A stretch of DNA of 64,000 nt from Nitrospirota bacterium (GCA_002737345.1 NSIK01000026.1:10001-74000), one strand, 5' to 3'. Numbered from the stretch's first letter, positions 1 to 12,143 are shown. Program-made: numbers and translations. The notes: generated by a model from the sequence alone, not told the origin.

Positions 1-948
1 TGTGACGCAGTCGGATCCGTGTTCGGCCGCATGTTTGCCATTCCCTCGCGCGACACCACCTACTTCACATCCAATGCAAAATTCTACGTCGTGAACTATG
101 CCGACAGCGCCGTGTCCATGACGCGAGACGTGGACATCGAGCAGTGGAAAGTCCGCGTCAAAGGCGAAGTGAAAACGCCACTGGCGCTCGGCTGGCGCGA
201 CATTTTGAACCGCGATTCGTACGATCAAGTCTCCACCCTTATGTGCATCGACACCCTCCCGGGCGGCGACAGTATGGGCACCGCAACCTGGCGCGGCATC
301 TCGCTCAAGAAACTCTTGCAAGAGGCCGGCGCGGACGAAGAAACCTCGCGCGACGTGATCTTTCGAGGCATCGACGGGTACGACGACAGCATTCCCTTCA
401 CACGTGCCATGCAAGACGACGTCATGCTGGCCTTCCTGATGAACGGCGAAAAACTGCCCAAAGAACATGGCTTCCCCATTCGGCTGATCGTGCCGGGGCT
501 GTACGGAATCAAGAACGTCAAATGGATTACTGAGATCGAAGTCTATCCCGGAGACTACAAGGGCTATTGGCAGCGCAAAGGCTGGACCGACGACGGCACC
601 ATCAAGATTTTCTCACGGATCGACAGCCCGGGCCATTATCAAACGATCCGCGGGCAGGAACAGGAATTCCGCGGCATCGCCTTCGGGGGCCCCAACAGCA
701 TCAGCAAAGTGGAATTGAGCTTCGACGCAGGCCGGACATGGAGCGAGTGCACGATCGAACCGCCCATGTCGCCCTATTCATGGGTCATCTGGAGCTATGC
801 GTGGAAGCCGCCGAAACGAGGAAAATTCCAAACCGTCGTCCGCGCGACGGACACAAAGGGGCAGCTACAGATTGCAGAAATTGTCCGGCCGCAACCGGCT
901 GGGGCCTCAGGGCTCCATACAATCATCGCCGACGTGGACCAGACATAG
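1..948 (+). CDS. Molybdopterin-dependent oxidoreductase, sulfite oxidase family (5' end outside window)
   Basis: The frame is open back to base 1, so the gene probably begins upstream; a GTG at base 19 is the first possible start seen here. The visible ~315 residues cover the sulfite-oxidase-type molybdenum cofactor fold. A cysteine in LMCIDTLPGG sits where the family places its molybdenum-ligating cysteine. The segment ending GLYGIKNVKWI is typical of the cofactor pocket. The C-terminal ~110 residues (FSRIDSPGHY to the end) look like the Mo-co dimerisation domain. The physiological substrate cannot be told from sequence. The upstream part may carry an export signal or membrane anchor. Family assignment is fairly sure; a role in sulfur or nitrogen redox chemistry is only inference. 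Confidence 0.8.
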   Translation, partial: CDAVGSVFGRMFAIPSRDTTYFTSNAKFYVVNYADSAVSMTRDVDIEQWKVRVKGEVKTPLALGWRDILNRDSYDQVSTLMCIDTLPGGDSMGTATWRGISLKKLLQEAGADEETSRDVIFRGIDGYDDSIPFTRAMQDDVMLAFLMNGEKLPKEHGFPIRLIVPGLYGIKNVKWITEIEVYPGDYKGYWQRKGWTDDGTIKIFSRIDSPGHYQTIRGQEQEFRGIAFGGPNSISKVELSFDAGRTWSECTIEPPMSPYSWVIWSYAWKPPKRGKFQTVVRATDTKGQLQIAEIVRPQPAGASGLHTIIADVDQT

Positions 949-1085
949 GCGACCCTCCCCGCCCTCCGTGCCCCACCCTGATAACTTGGTGTACATGCAT
1001 TCGTATGTACACTGTCAGCGTGAGATTCGAATGGGCCGACAGATCAGAACGCCGCCGCCAGCTTTTTCCATCATTCTGCCAGGAC

Positions 1086-1697
1086 TCATTGGCGAGACGC
1101 AGCCTCATAAATCTCACGGATCGCACTGCTCGTCACATCCCGCCACTGGCCTGACGGAATATCACCTAACAGGACCGGCCCGATCGCCACCCGCACAAGC
1201 CGCAACGTGGGATGCCCCACTGCCGCGGTCATGCGGCGAACCTGCCGGTTTAGCCCCTCGCGCAGCGTGATCTCCACCCAGGCCGTCGGCACGTTTTTAC
1301 GGAAACGAATGGGCACGGATCGCTCAGGCAATAGCGGATCATCCAGCAACAGCCGCGCGCCAGCAGGCCTGGTCTTTTTGCCGTTCAGCAAGACGCCTTG
1401 CTGCAACTGCTCCAATGCTTCCTCGCTCGGGATGCGTTCGACCTGCGCGAGATACACTTTCGGCAACTTATGTTGCGGATCCGTGATGTGATGGGCCAAC
1501 GTCCCGTCGGAGGTCAAAAGCAGGAGCCCTTCACTATCCAAATCCAGACGTCCCGCTGCATAGACGCCGGGAATGGTCACATAGTCGGCCAAGGTCGACC
1601 GTCCATCCGGATCGGTAAAACAGGGCAGGACTCCGTAGGGCTTATTAAATGCGATGGTGCGAAGCGCTTCCGTCAAAATGTCACTCTGTCGTTCCAT
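1086..1697 (-). CDS. RsuA/RluE-type 23S rRNA pseudouridine synthase
   Basis: 203 residues from the ATG at 1697 (MERQSD). The RsuA/RluB/RluE family signature GRLDLDSEGLLLL holds the catalytic aspartate at residue 52, and the C-terminal half carries the REGLNRQVRRM motif. It has no N-terminal S4 domain, which fits RluE (large-subunit rRNA, U2457 in E. coli) better than RluB or RsuA. The reading frame is open 14 codons further upstream, but that stretch is the remnant of another gene, so 1697 is preferred. The exact target uridine is inferred. A second enzyme of the family (RluB-like) lies at 4819. Confidence 0.85.
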   Translation of the reverse strand: MERQSDILTEALRTIAFNKPYGVLPCFTDPDGRSTLADYVTIPGVYAAGRLDLDSEGLLLLTSDGTLAHHITDPQHKLPKVYLAQVERIPSEEALEQLQQGVLLNGKKTRPAGARLLLDDPLLPERSVPIRFRKNVPTAWVEITLREGLNRQVRRMTAAVGHPTLRLVRVAIGPVLLGDIPSGQWRDVTSSAIREIYEAASRQ

Positions 1698-1851
1698 TGC
1701 AAATAAAAGTGAAATCCGTTTCTCCTGGGAAAAGATCAATTACATGTCCGATAATTGGTTTGTTATCAACCTCAATTAAGGGCTTGGGAACGGCATATCC
1801 AGCGCGACGAAAGCGCTCACCAAATCCAGACATTGGAATAATAATTTGCAC
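1697..1851 (-). pseudogene. Truncated sugar nucleotidyltransferase, 5' remnant
   Basis: Starting at a GTG at 1851 (purine-rich GCGGAG eight bases upstream) are ~52 codons reading VQIIIPMSGFGERF, then YAVPKPLIEVDNKPI and FPGETDFTFICN. This is the nucleotide-binding N-terminus of glucose-1-phosphate nucleotidyltransferase-like enzymes, in which the G-x-G-x-R-F loop and KPLIEV are characteristic. Homology stops abruptly at about 1697, exactly where the RluE-like gene begins, and the frame ends a few codons later. The remaining ~80% of a normal gene is missing. The fragment is visibly richer in A+T than its neighbours, suggesting acquired DNA. Confidence 0.7.
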
Positions 1852-1859
1852 GAAAATCT

Positions 1860-1878
1860 CCGCTGTTATAGTCAGCGG
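1860..1878 (-). terminator. Hairpin after aroC
   Basis: Right after the aroC stop, a six-base-pair stem (CCGCTG / CAGCGG, seven-base loop) is followed by a short T-rich stretch (GATTTTC) on the minus strand. It is a weak but plausible intrinsic terminator for the aroC transcript. Confidence 0.45.
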
Positions 1879-1879
1879 G

Positions 1880-3040
1880 CTAGGCTTCATCCGGATCTGG
1901 GTTGACCTTGGCGGGACCGGACTTGGAAGGACGAGACGCTTTCTTGACCGAAGCGGAAATAGTCGGCGTGGCAACCTTCACATCGGCATTCTGCGCGCGA
2001 TGGAGCAAGGCATGGTCCATGAGCACGAGCGCTATCATCGCTTCAGCGATCGGTGTCGCTCTGATGCCCACACAAGGGTCATGGCGTCCACTCGTCTCCA
2101 CCGTCACGGGATTCCCCTGCTTGTCGATGGAACGGCGCGGGATGCGAATGCTCGACGTGGGCTTAATGGCAATCGTCACCACGAGATCCTGCCCAGTGGA
2201 AATGCCCCCCAGGGTGCCTCCCGCGTGATTGGAGAGAAATCCGTCAGGGGTCATCTCATCTCCATGCTCAGAACCCCGCTGCGTCACAGAGGCGAACCCT
2301 GCGCCGATCTCCACCCCTTTGACCGCATTGATGCCCATCATAGCCGAGGCCAGGTCCGCATCCAGCTTGCCATAGACCGGAGCACCCCACCCGACTGGCA
2401 TGGACTCAGCCACCGTCGTAATCTTCGCCCCGATCGAATCGCCAGCCTTTCGCAATCCGTCCATGAAGGATTCCAGCTTCGACACCATGTCAGCATTAGC
2501 GGAGAAAAATGGATTCTTACCGACCTCATCCCAACTCACAAAAGGCACTTCCAGAGGCCCCAGCTGGCTCAGGTAACCACGAATCATGATCCCGTGCTTC
2601 TCCCTCAGCCATTTTCTGGCAATCGCCGCTGCCGCCACCCGCACTGCTGTCTCGCGAGCAGAAGATCGTCCGCCGCCACGGTGGTCGCGAATCCCATACT
2701 TCTGCCAATAGGCGTAGTCCGCGTGACCGGGGCGAAAGGTATCGATCAGATTCCCATAGTCTTTGCTGCGGGCATCTTCGTTCCGGATGAGCAACGCGAT
2801 GGGCGCGCCGGTCGTCTTGCCTTCGAAGACACCGGAAAGAATTTCGACGGTATCGGACTCTTGCCGTTGCGTGACGTGGCGGGAGGTGCCGGGCTTGCGC
2901 CGGTCAAGATCTTGTTGGATATCCTCGACCGAGAGGGCCAGGCCTGGGGGACAGCCATCCACGACACAACCGATCGCAGGCCCGTGGCTTTCGCCAAATG
3001 ATGTGACGGTAAAAATGTGACCGAACGAATTGCCTGCCAT
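1880..3040 (-). CDS. aroC: Chorismate synthase
   Basis: 386 residues from MAGNSFGH at 3040; four in-frame codons upstream are less likely to be used. The enzyme makes chorismate from 5-enolpyruvylshikimate-3-phosphate, the last shared step of aromatic amino acid synthesis, and needs reduced FMN. Family signatures are present: [15 protein letters not shown] near the start, then DFRPGHAD-like [11 protein letters not shown] and [16 protein letters not shown] around residue 130. The C-terminal tail is lysine/serine-rich and variable. It lies just downstream of aspS (19 bases) and may share its transcript. Confidence 0.96.
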   Translation of the reverse strand: MAGNSFGHIFTVTSFGESHGPAIGCVVDGCPPGLALSVEDIQQDLDRRKPGTSRHVTQRQESDTVEILSGVFEGKTTGAPIALLIRNEDARSKDYGNLIDTFRPGHADYAYWQKYGIRDHRGGGRSSARETAVRVAAAAIARKWLREKHGIMIRGYLSQLGPLEVPFVSWDEVGKNPFFSANADMVSKLESFMDGLRKAGDSIGAKITTVAESMPVGWGAPVYGKLDADLASAMMGINAVKGVEIGAGFASVTQRGSEHGDEMTPDGFLSNHAGGTLGGISTGQDLVVTIAIKPTSSIRIPRRSIDKQGNPVTVETSGRHDPCVGIRATPIAEAMIALVLMDHALLHRAQNADVKVATPTISASVKKASRPSKSGPAKVNPDPDEA

Positions 3041-3058
3041 GGAGCGGATCACTCCTCC

Positions 3059-4822
3059 CTACTCGACCAGGTCGAGCTTGATACGCAACTCCTTCAACTG
3101 ATCGGCACTGACGGAAGAGGGCGCATCGGTCAGCGGACATTGAGCCCGTTGCGTCTTGGGGAACGCGATCACGTCGCGGATCGAGCCCACCGCTCCCAAG
3201 AGCATAATAAGCCGATCCAGCCCAAAGGCAATCCCTCCGTGCGGAGGAGCGCCATATTCAAGCGCGTCGAGCAAGAACCCGAACTTCGCCTGCGCCTGCT
3301 CCTTATTGATCCCGAGCAAGTCGAGAATACGCAGCTGGATGTCGCTCCGATGGTTCCGGATGCTTCCGCCGCCGATTTCACTCCCGTTGAGTACCATATC
3401 ATAGGCCTTGGCCCGCACTTTGAGCGGCGCCGAATCGAGGAACGCCAGATCCTCGTCCATCGGCGCGGCAAACGGATTGTGCATGAAGATATACCGTTTC
3501 TCTTCAGGCGAATAATCCAGCAACGGGAACTCCGTGACCCAGAGAGGCTTCCAGGCCTTAGCATCGATTAGTTTCAACTCTTCGCCCAGCGAGAGTCTGA
3601 TACGGCCCAGGACATCGTGGACAATCGCGGCCTTATCCGCGCCGAAGAGGACTAAATCGCCAGGCTTGGCGTCAGGCAGGGCCACAGCGAACGCCTTGGC
3701 ATCCAGGAACTTGGCGATCACGGACTCCAGCTGCCCCTCTTGGGTAATCTTCAGCCAGGCTAGCCCCTTCGCGCCAAACGTCTTGGCCATCTCACCTAGC
3801 GCATCGATTCTGCTGCGCGGCGTGCCCGCTCCGCCCTTAACGATCAGCGCCTTCACGATCCCGCCTTTGGTCGCCGCTTCCTTGAAGACCTTGAACTCGC
3901 TAGCTGCCGCAAAGGCCGTCACGTCATGCAACGGCATATCGAAACGCAGATCCGGCTTGTCCGATCCGTAACGGCCCACCGCCTCGGCATAGGTCATACG
4001 CGGAAAGGGAGCCGGCAATTGAACGCCGCCTGCCTCGCGGAATACTTTCACGATCATCTGTTCCATCAAGCCCATGACGTCCAGCCGGTCGACAAAGGAC
4101 ATCTCGAGATCGATCTGGGTAAACTCAGGCTGCCGGTCGTTGCGCAAATCCTCATCGCGGAAACAGCGGGCAATCTGGTAGTAGCGATCGACGCCGCTTA
4201 CCATGAGCACCTGTTTGAAAAGCTGCGGCGACTGCGGCAATGCGTAGAATTCACCGGGGTTCACCCGGCTCGGCACCAAATAGTCCCGCGCCCCTTCCGG
4301 CGTACTCTTGGTCAAAATCGGCGTTTCCACTTCAAGAAACCGTTCGTCGTTCAGGAAGCTCCGGACCGCCTGCATGATGTTGTGCCTGAGGGTCAGAATC
4401 CGCTGCATCTTCGGACGGCGCAGGTCCAGGTAACGGTACTTCAGCCGGATCGACTCCGTAATTTCGGCATCGTCTTCAATGACAAACGGCGGAGTCTTCG
4501 ACTCGTTCAAAATTTCGACGGCATCCACGAAAATTTCAATCTCACCGGTCGGCAGATTCGGATTCTTGGACTCATCGGGACGGGCCATCACTTGCCCGGT
4601 CACCGACACGACACATTCACTACGCAAGGCATGGGAGGCTTGATGTACGGCCGCATTACGCTCGGCATTGAACACCACCTGCGTCAGCCCGGTTCGGTCA
4701 CGCAAGTCGATGAACATGACCATGCCATGGTCTCGCCGCCCGTGGACCCAGCCGTTTAAGACGACGGTCTGCCCGACTGCAGCCTTCGTCAGCTCTCCGC
4801 ACCGATGAGTTCGGACCTTCAT
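3059..4822 (-). CDS. aspS: Aspartate-tRNA ligase
   Basis: 587 residues from the ATG at 4822, which overlaps the rluB stop as ATGA, so translational coupling is likely. Bacterial-type AspRS charges tRNA-Asp. It shows an N-terminal OB-fold anticodon-binding domain ([10 protein letters not shown]) and class II motif 2 ([16 protein letters not shown]). It also has the bacterial GAD insertion in the middle and motif 3 ([14 protein letters not shown]) near the C-terminus. Whether it is discriminating or also charges tRNA-Asn cannot be decided here. Confidence 0.96.
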   Translation of the reverse strand: MKVRTHRCGELTKAAVGQTVVLNGWVHGRRDHGMVMFIDLRDRTGLTQVVFNAERNAAVHQASHALRSECVVSVTGQVMARPDESKNPNLPTGEIEIFVDAVEILNESKTPPFVIEDDAEITESIRLKYRYLDLRRPKMQRILTLRHNIMQAVRSFLNDERFLEVETPILTKSTPEGARDYLVPSRVNPGEFYALPQSPQLFKQVLMVSGVDRYYQIARCFRDEDLRNDRQPEFTQIDLEMSFVDRLDVMGLMEQMIVKVFREAGGVQLPAPFPRMTYAEAVGRYGSDKPDLRFDMPLHDVTAFAAASEFKVFKEAATKGGIVKALIVKGGAGTPRSRIDALGEMAKTFGAKGLAWLKITQEGQLESVIAKFLDAKAFAVALPDAKPGDLVLFGADKAAIVHDVLGRIRLSLGEELKLIDAKAWKPLWVTEFPLLDYSPEEKRYIFMHNPFAAPMDEDLAFLDSAPLKVRAKAYDMVLNGSEIGGGSIRNHRSDIQLRILDLLGINKEQAQAKFGFLLDALEYGAPPHGGIAFGLDRLIMLLGAVGSIRDVIAFPKTQRAQCPLTDAPSSVSADQLKELRIKLDLVE

Positions 4823-5640
4823 GCGACCTTCGCTTTCTTGGAACGGGCCCATCCCGCCCGACTGATCTTCTTCTTCGGCCGTGCGAGTTTCTTTTCCGGC
4901 CCCTCGTCCGCTGCCAGTTTATGCTCGGCTAACTCGCGGAGCGCATTCGCTTCGCGGTCGGTCAAATACCGGAAATCTCCCGGCGCTAAATCACCCAACA
5001 ACAGAGGCCCCATCTTAATTCGCGTGAGTTTCAAAACCGGGTGACCGACCGCCTCCATCATTCGCTTCACTTGATGCTGGCGCCCCTCACGGATCGTAAT
5101 CTCCAGCCAGGAGTTGAGCTTGGCCTTCTTCACCTTCTTCACGACCGCCGGACTGGTCATGCCGTCTTCCAGCTGCACGCCCTGCTCTAACTGACGAATA
5201 TGATCGTCCGTCACCACCTGCTTCACCTTAATGAGGTAGGTCTTCGGCACATGGTAGCGGGGATGGAGCAGCGTCTGGGCCAAGTCTCCGTGATTGGTCA
5301 GGAGCATCAGGCCTTCGCTATCGAAGTCCAAGCGGCCGACGGGAAATACCCGAACCGATATGCCGCGGAGGTAGTCCTTCACTGTCGGCCTACCGCCCGG
5401 ATCGTTCAACGTCGACATTACGTTCTTCGGCTTATTCAGCAACAAATAAACGTAGGGCTGGGCGGAGCTCAGGTGCTTGCCGTCCACCTTGATGTGGTCG
5501 CGAGCCGGATCGACCTTGGTGCCGAGCTCCGTCACGACCTTACCGTTGACGGTCACACGCCCGGCAGCAATCAACGCCTCGGCCTTCCGCCGTGAAGCCA
5601 ATCCCGCTCCCGCAATGACTTTTTGTAATCTAACTTCCAT
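4819..5640 (-). CDS. rluB: Pseudouridine synthase, RluB-like, with S4 domain
   Basis: 273 residues. Residues 3-48 form an S4 RNA-binding domain ([17 protein letters not shown]). The catalytic signature [13 protein letters not shown] follows, with the aspartate at about 105, and [19 protein letters not shown] lies further on. A basic tail ([22 protein letters not shown]) probably adds rRNA affinity. By analogy with E. coli RluB it modifies 23S rRNA near U2605; exact specificity is inferred. Its last four bases overlap the aspS start. Confidence 0.88.
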   Translation of the reverse strand: MEVRLQKVIAGAGLASRRKAEALIAAGRVTVNGKVVTELGTKVDPARDHIKVDGKHLSSAQPYVYLLLNKPKNVMSTLNDPGGRPTVKDYLRGISVRVFPVGRLDFDSEGLMLLTNHGDLAQTLLHPRYHVPKTYLIKVKQVVTDDHIRQLEQGVQLEDGMTSPAVVKKVKKAKLNSWLEITIREGRQHQVKRMMEAVGHPVLKLTRIKMGPLLLGDLAPGDFRYLTDREANALRELAEHKLAADEGPEKKLARPKKKISRAGWARSKKAKVA

Positions 5641-5708
5641 ACTGGCCTAACCTTAAGAATTCGCTCGACAGATCGGGCCGCAGCCTGGCCTCTCGAAAAA
5701 CCAAGCGC

Positions 5709-5738
5709 TAGAAATTCCAACTTCTGTAGGAATTTCTA
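5709..5738 (-). terminator. Perfect inverted repeat at the end of guaA
   Basis: TAGAAATTCC and its exact complement GGAATTTCTA, separated by ten bases, overlap the guaA stop codon. On the minus strand the stem is followed 13 bases later by TTTTT. It probably ends the guaA transcript, although the spacing to the T run is longer than usual. Confidence 0.5.
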
Positions 5739-7295
5739 CTCCCACTCAATTGTGGCCGGGGGCTTCGAGCTGATGTCGTAGACCACCCGGTTCACGCCTT
5801 TGACTTCGTTGATGATGCGGTTCGAGATCTTGCCCAGCACGTCATTGGGAATCTTGGCCCAGTCAGCCGTCATCCCGTCCAGGCTCGTCACGGCACGGAG
5901 CGCAATGACATGCTCGTAGGTCCGTTGGTCGCCCATGACGCCTACGGTCCTGATCGGCAAGAGCACGGCAAGCGACTGCCAAATTTCGCGATAGAGACCG
6001 GCGGCGCGAATCTCCTGGTCGAGGATGGCCTCAGCCGCACGCAGGATAGTCAGCCGCTCCTTGGTGATCGCGCCCAACACCCGGATCGCCAAACCTGGCC
6101 CAGGGAAGGGCTGCCGCCAGACGATCTCATCCGGCAAACCCAGTTCCTTCCCAAGCACCCGTACTTCATCCTTGAAGAGTTCTCGCAGCGGCTCGATCAA
6201 CTTCAACTTCATCCGCGCCGGCAACCCTCCAACATTATGATGCGTCTTAATCGTGGCCGACGGACCTTTGAAGCTTACGCTTTCGATGACGTCAGGGTAA
6301 AGCGTGCCTTGGACCAGAAACTGTATGCCACCGGACTTCTTTGTAGCTTCCGCCTCGAATTGCTTGATGAACTGCGTCCCGATGATTTTCCGCTTCCGCT
6401 CAGGATCAACGACCCCCTTGAGCTTAGCCAGAAACAAATCGGATGCGTCAATAATTCTCAAGTTCAAATGGAGCTGCTTGGCAAAGGTCTGTTTGACCTG
6501 TTCTTTTTCACCGGTGCGAAGCAACCCATTGTCCACAAAAATACAGGTCAGTTGATCCCCGATGGCCCGATGCGTCAACGCGGCAGCCACGGAGGAATCG
6601 ACGCCCCCGCTCAAGGCGCAAATCACACGTTTCTTGCCCACCTGCTCACGGATCTGCTGCACTGCCGTCTCCACATAGGACTGCATGGTCCAAGTCGCTT
6701 TGCAGCCACAGATGTCGTAGACAAAATTTCGAAGGATCTGGGTGCCTTCCGGCGTATGCACCACTTCCGGATGGAACTGGAGGCAATAGATCCGGTGCTT
6801 ATGGTCGTCCCGCTTCATGGCCGCAACAGGGGAATTGGCCGTATGTGCGATCGACCGGAAACCGGGCGGCATCCGTTCGATACGGTCCCCATGTGACATC
6901 CAGACGACTGTCGCGCCGCTCGTGCCGATATCCTTGAAGAGGTTGCTCTTGTCGTCGATGGTCAGCTCGGCCCGGCCATATTCGCGATGTTTAGATTTGG
7001 CCACCTCGCCGCCGGACAAATGGGTGACGAGCTGCATCCCGTAACAAATGCCAAGAATGGGAATCCCCAGGTCGAAGATTTCCTTGGGAACGATGGGCGC
7101 CTTCTTTTCGTACACGCTGGAAGGGCCACCGGATAACACGATCCCTTGCGGGCGATAGGCTAGGATGGTCGCCAGCGAAACCGTGCAAGGCAGGATTTGC
7201 GAATAGACGTGCGCCTCGCGGATGCGACGCGCAATCAGCTGGGTATATTGCGACCCAAAATCGAGGACCAGGATTCTATTGTTCCAGAGTTCCAT
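5736..7295 (-). CDS. guaA: GMP synthase (glutamine-hydrolysing)
   Basis: 519 residues, the normal length. It converts XMP to GMP using ATP and glutamine. The N-terminal class I amidotransferase domain has its nucleophile in GICYGMQ (Cys84) and the HPEV motif at about residue 175. The ATP-pyrophosphatase domain begins with the P-loop SGGVDSS near 230. The C-terminal dimerisation domain ends in the family-typical KPPATIEWE. It lies downstream of guaB, giving the two-step IMP to GMP branch in one direction. Confidence 0.97.
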   Translation of the reverse strand: MELWNNRILVLDFGSQYTQLIARRIREAHVYSQILPCTVSLATILAYRPQGIVLSGGPSSVYEKKAPIVPKEIFDLGIPILGICYGMQLVTHLSGGEVAKSKHREYGRAELTIDDKSNLFKDIGTSGATVVWMSHGDRIERMPPGFRSIAHTANSPVAAMKRDDHKHRIYCLQFHPEVVHTPEGTQILRNFVYDICGCKATWTMQSYVETAVQQIREQVGKKRVICALSGGVDSSVAAALTHRAIGDQLTCIFVDNGLLRTGEKEQVKQTFAKQLHLNLRIIDASDLFLAKLKGVVDPERKRKIIGTQFIKQFEAEATKKSGGIQFLVQGTLYPDVIESVSFKGPSATIKTHHNVGGLPARMKLKLIEPLRELFKDEVRVLGKELGLPDEIVWRQPFPGPGLAIRVLGAITKERLTILRAAEAILDQEIRAAGLYREIWQSLAVLLPIRTVGVMGDQRTYEHVIALRAVTSLDGMTADWAKIPNDVLGKISNRIINEVKGVNRVVYDISSKPPATIEWE

Positions 7296-7300
7296 GTGGG

Positions 7301-7375
7301 CGTGAAACGTTAGACGTTAAATGGAGAAGAAGACGAAGAACACACGAGACAACTTTTCACGTTTAACGTTTCACG
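7301..7375. repeat. Inverted CGTGAAACGTTA repeat between guaB and guaA
   Basis: CGTGAAACGTTA at 7301-7312 is exactly repeated in inverted orientation at 7364-7375, filling the guaB-guaA gap. Related CGTGAAACGT / ACGTTTCACG words occur near 35188 and 35751. There is no coding potential. It is too long-looped for a classical terminator and looks like a dispersed intergenic repeat. Confidence 0.55.
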
Positions 7376-7377
7376 CG

Positions 7378-8853
<1,476 letters not shown>

Positions 8854-8884
8854 TCACCAGCTCCTCAAACCTTCGTCACCGCTT

Positions 8885-11869
8885 TTACGATTTTCGTGAT
8901 GTGCCCGTAACCTGTGCATTCTCGATTTCAGCGGCGCTCTCGGCATTTTCCTGGAGCCGTTCGCTGCCTTCATCGGCCGGCAGGAACTGTTCAACTCGGG
9001 TATTTCCACTATCAACCGCAAACACGCTGCCCCTGACATCGACCGCGATACCGTAAGGAAAGTTGAATTGGCCCTTGCCGTTCCCGAACCCGCCCCACTG
9101 GGTAATGAAGTTGCCTTCTTTATCGAACTTCTCGATGCGATGGTTACCGGTGTCCGACACGTACACATCGCCAGCTCCATCGACCGTAATGCCCCAGGGT
9201 GACCGCAACTGACCGGCCTCCTGCGCCAACGGGCTGCTGGCGTGGCCCGGCTCGGAACTGCCGCCCCACTTGGTCAACAACTGCGGCAGCACGTTGGTAC
9301 TGGTGTCGAATTTCTGAATCCGGTGATTACCCATGTCCACGACGTACACGAATCCGTCCGTCTGGTCGACGGCGATGCCGCGCGGGAAGTAGAACTGGCC
9401 GTCTCCGTTGCCGAAGCTGCCCCAGGACATGATGAACTCTCCGTTCATGTCGAACTTCTGCACGCGGAAGTTGGCGCTATCGACCACGTAGACATACCCG
9501 CGCACCCGATCGACCGCGATGCCCCAAGGTGAGTTGAACTGGCCTTCGCCGTTGCCGCGCGACCCGAACTTCATCAGATAGCCGCCGAGCTTCCCGTCGA
9601 ATTTCTGGACTCTGTGATTGTTTGTATCGACCACCCACACGTCGCCCTTGCCATCGCAGGCAATGCCCGTCGGGTTATGAAAGTTCGAATTGGCGGAACC
9701 GAAGTTCCCCCAGAGGATGATGAAGTTTCCGGCATTGTCGAATTTCTGAACCCGGTTGTTCCCGTTATCGACCACGAACAGGGATCCTTGCTGATCGACC
9801 GTCAGCCCGTACACCGGGGCCATAAACTCACCGCCATGCAGCAAGGACGCGCCGCGGCCTGTACGGCCCCATTCGGCCACGCAGAGGTAGCCCGACGTAT
9901 TGACCAGAATGGTGGTCGTGGCGGGAGTGGATACGTTCCCACCCACATCCTTGAACCACACATAGATCGCCTTCTGCCCATCTCCCGGCGACAAAATAAA
10001 CGGGATCGTTGCGCCGAACTTGGTGGCCGGCGTCACATCGACCCAGCCCGGCGTCCCCGTTATAGGCGTCATCGGCGCTTCCGAGGTGAAATAGGCTGCC
10101 ACTCCGGTATCGACGTCGTTCGCGGAAATCGTCACGATGACTTCCGGCGTATTCGTCATGAAAGCGCCATGATTGATCACGGCATAGGGATTTTGCGGCG
10201 CCGTAATATCGATGAGCACCGGCGTGGCCGTCACTTCACTCGACAACTCGCTTTCCCCGCCGCTCTCGAACACCGCCGAGACAGCATAGTGATACGGAAT
10301 ATCATTCGACAGGCCGGTATGGGTATAGGGATTTGTTACGCCCTCGATTTTCGTCGCCGACTGGGTCGTGAGCTTCGGGGTCGTATTGAAATAGAAGTTG
10401 TAGGACTGCGCGCCTGGCACCTCCATCCAGCTGAGGAAAGTTTCCGTATCGCCGGCTTTGACCGCTACGCTGCGGGGCGCAGGCGTCTCACTGGGCGCCA
10501 GACTGGAAGCCGCGGCGGTGGCGGCATCCTTCCCGCGATCGAGCTCTTCCTCGGTCGGCACATACTTGAGTACGCGGCCGTTGCCGCTATCGACCACATA
10601 GACCGCGCCTTCTTTGTCGACGGCGATCCCGTACGGATAGTTCAACTGCCCTTCGGCCCGCCCGCGGTTTCCCCAGGCGCAGAGGAACGTCCCGTTGCCG
10701 TCGAATTTTTGAATGCGATGGTTGCCAGTATCCACGACATAGACGTTGCCGAGCGCGTCGCAGGCAATGCCCCACGGAGACTTGAATTGCCCAGGGCCCG
10801 CGCCCTCGCGGCCCCACTTGGCCAGGAAACTCCCGCGGGCATCGAACTTCTGAATGCGATTATTGCTCTCGTCCGCCACAAAGATGTTGCCGACAAAGTC
10901 GACCGCCACGCCGCGGGGGAAGAAGAAGGCTCCGTCGAAACTGCCGTCGCGGCCCCACTTGAGCAGCGCCTGTCCGTCTGCGGTGAATTTCTGAATGCGG
11001 GCGTTGCTCGTGTCGGACACGTAGAGATTGCCCTCAGCATCCGTCGCGAGTCCCCAGGGCACATCGAACCGGCCCAAATCGGCGCCGCGCCAGGCAAAGC
11101 CGAACTTGCCCCAGGCCTGCATTACATTGCCGTCGAGATCGAATTTCTGAATGCGATTATTGCCGCTGTCCGCGATGTACAACACGTTATTCGGCCCGAT
11201 GGCCAAGCCACGAGGATAGTAGAAGCTGCCTTCCTGCGAGGAAGGATCACTGCCCCAACGAGCGACAAACTTGCCGGCTTTGTCGAGCTTCTGAATCGAA
11301 TGATTGTCGGTATCGGCCACATAAATGTTGCCATCTTTGTCGAGCGTAATCCCGGTAGGCGAGCTAAACTCTCCATCGTCGACGCCTTCACACCCGATGC
11401 TCATAGCCAGCAAATAGGGCGAAGGGACCGCCATGACTTCCTTTGATTCGAGGCTCTCCCCCTTCTGCGTGACCACGGTCACCACGTAGTAGTAGCAGGT
11501 CCCGTTGGCCAGATCGTCATGCACGAAAGGGCTCTGGACGCCTTCGACGCAGGTGCCGTTCTCTTTCGTCACCCCGATCACGGCCTTGAAGTCATCATCG
11601 CCGGCAATCGGACGCGTGAGATCAGAAAACTTGATCATCACGCCCTTGGTCGTTTTGAAATAGAGATTGTAGTACATGGCTTCGGGAACGGGATCCCACG
11701 TAATGGTGACCCGACCATTCCCCGATTTGACGGCCACGTTCGCCGGAGGCGGTGAGAGTTCTTCTTGCGCGATCGAGTCGCCAGCACCCCATTCGCCCTG
11801 AATTTCTTCGACGCTCAGATGCGTTCGATCGAACCGAAACATCTCGTCGAGTAGCCATGCTTTGATCAT
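8885..11869 (-). CDS. Large protein with two six-fold NHL-repeat propellers and fibronectin III-like domains
   Basis: 994 residues. After a short unique N-terminus comes a fibronectin type III-like domain (about 40-150), then six NHL repeats of the form G-x-F-x-x-P-x-G-I-x-V-D-x-x-G-N-x-Y-V-x-D-x-x-N-x-R-I-Q-K-F. A second FN3-like domain (about 465-560), a short Ig-like linker and six more NHL repeats follow. Each set of six should close one beta-propeller. No signal peptide or membrane segment is visible at the chosen start. NHL propellers bind proteins, RNA or carbohydrate, and nothing here tells which. The C-terminal ~30 residues are charged and probably disordered. Not linked to the neighbouring guaB by any known pathway. 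Confidence 0.85.
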   Translation of the reverse strand: MIKAWLLDEMFRFDRTHLSVEEIQGEWGAGDSIAQEELSPPPANVAVKSGNGRVTITWDPVPEAMYYNLYFKTTKGVMIKFSDLTRPIAGDDDFKAVIGVTKENGTCVEGVQSPFVHDDLANGTCYYYVVTVVTQKGESLESKEVMAVPSPYLLAMSIGCEGVDDGEFSSPTGITLDKDGNIYVADTDNHSIQKLDKAGKFVARWGSDPSSQEGSFYYPRGLAIGPNNVLYIADSGNNRIQKFDLDGNVMQAWGKFGFAWRGADLGRFDVPWGLATDAEGNLYVSDTSNARIQKFTADGQALLKWGRDGSFDGAFFFPRGVAVDFVGNIFVADESNNRIQKFDARGSFLAKWGREGAGPGQFKSPWGIACDALGNVYVVDTGNHRIQKFDGNGTFLCAWGNRGRAEGQLNYPYGIAVDKEGAVYVVDSGNGRVLKYVPTEEELDRGKDAATAAASSLAPSETPAPRSVAVKAGDTETFLSWMEVPGAQSYNFYFNTTPKLTTQSATKIEGVTNPYTHTGLSNDIPYHYAVSAVFESGGESELSSEVTATPVLIDITAPQNPYAVINHGAFMTNTPEVIVTISANDVDTGVAAYFTSEAPMTPITGTPGWVDVTPATKFGATIPFILSPGDGQKAIYVWFKDVGGNVSTPATTTILVNTSGYLCVAEWGRTGRGASLLHGGEFMAPVYGLTVDQQGSLFVVDNGNNRVQKFDNAGNFIILWGNFGSANSNFHNPTGIACDGKGDVWVVDTNNHRVQKFDGKLGGYLMKFGSRGNGEGQFNSPWGIAVDRVRGYVYVVDSANFRVQKFDMNGEFIMSWGSFGNGDGQFYFPRGIAVDQTDGFVYVVDMGNHRIQKFDTSTNVLPQLLTKWGGSSEPGHASSPLAQEAGQLRSPWGITVDGAGDVYVSDTGNHRIEKFDKEGNFITQWGGFGNGKGQFNFPYGIAVDVRGSVFAVDSGNTRVEQFLPADEGSERLQENAESAAEIENAQVTGTSRKS

Positions 11870-12143
11870 TGGTGGTGCCTCGCGTGATAGGACCGGGTGA
11901 TACCGAGAAACTTCGTCTCTTTCAACAGCTTAGATTGAGAACAAGAAGTTTAACAAAGCGGCTTGAGGGGAGTCAACGGGGTGTATGGGGGCGCTCGACG
12001 CGCGCAGTGAAGAGCGGCGGCGGCCTCCGTTTATGGGAGGTTGGAAGAAAGAGGAAGCTGGAGCCTTTTGAAACGGAGCCTGTTTAGCCCCGTTAAACCG
12101 GTTCTTGAGGCAACGTCGCGTTGGGCTCGACATCGAAGCTCAA
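11870..12143. other. Intergenic region between the NHL gene and scpB
   Basis: 274 bases without a supported gene; short open frames on both strands lack ribosome sites. It should hold the promoter of the NHL gene on the minus strand, but only a weak -35/-10-like pair near 11930-11960 is visible. Two copies of GGAGCC flank TTTTGAAAC near 12060, with no clear function. Confidence 0.4.
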
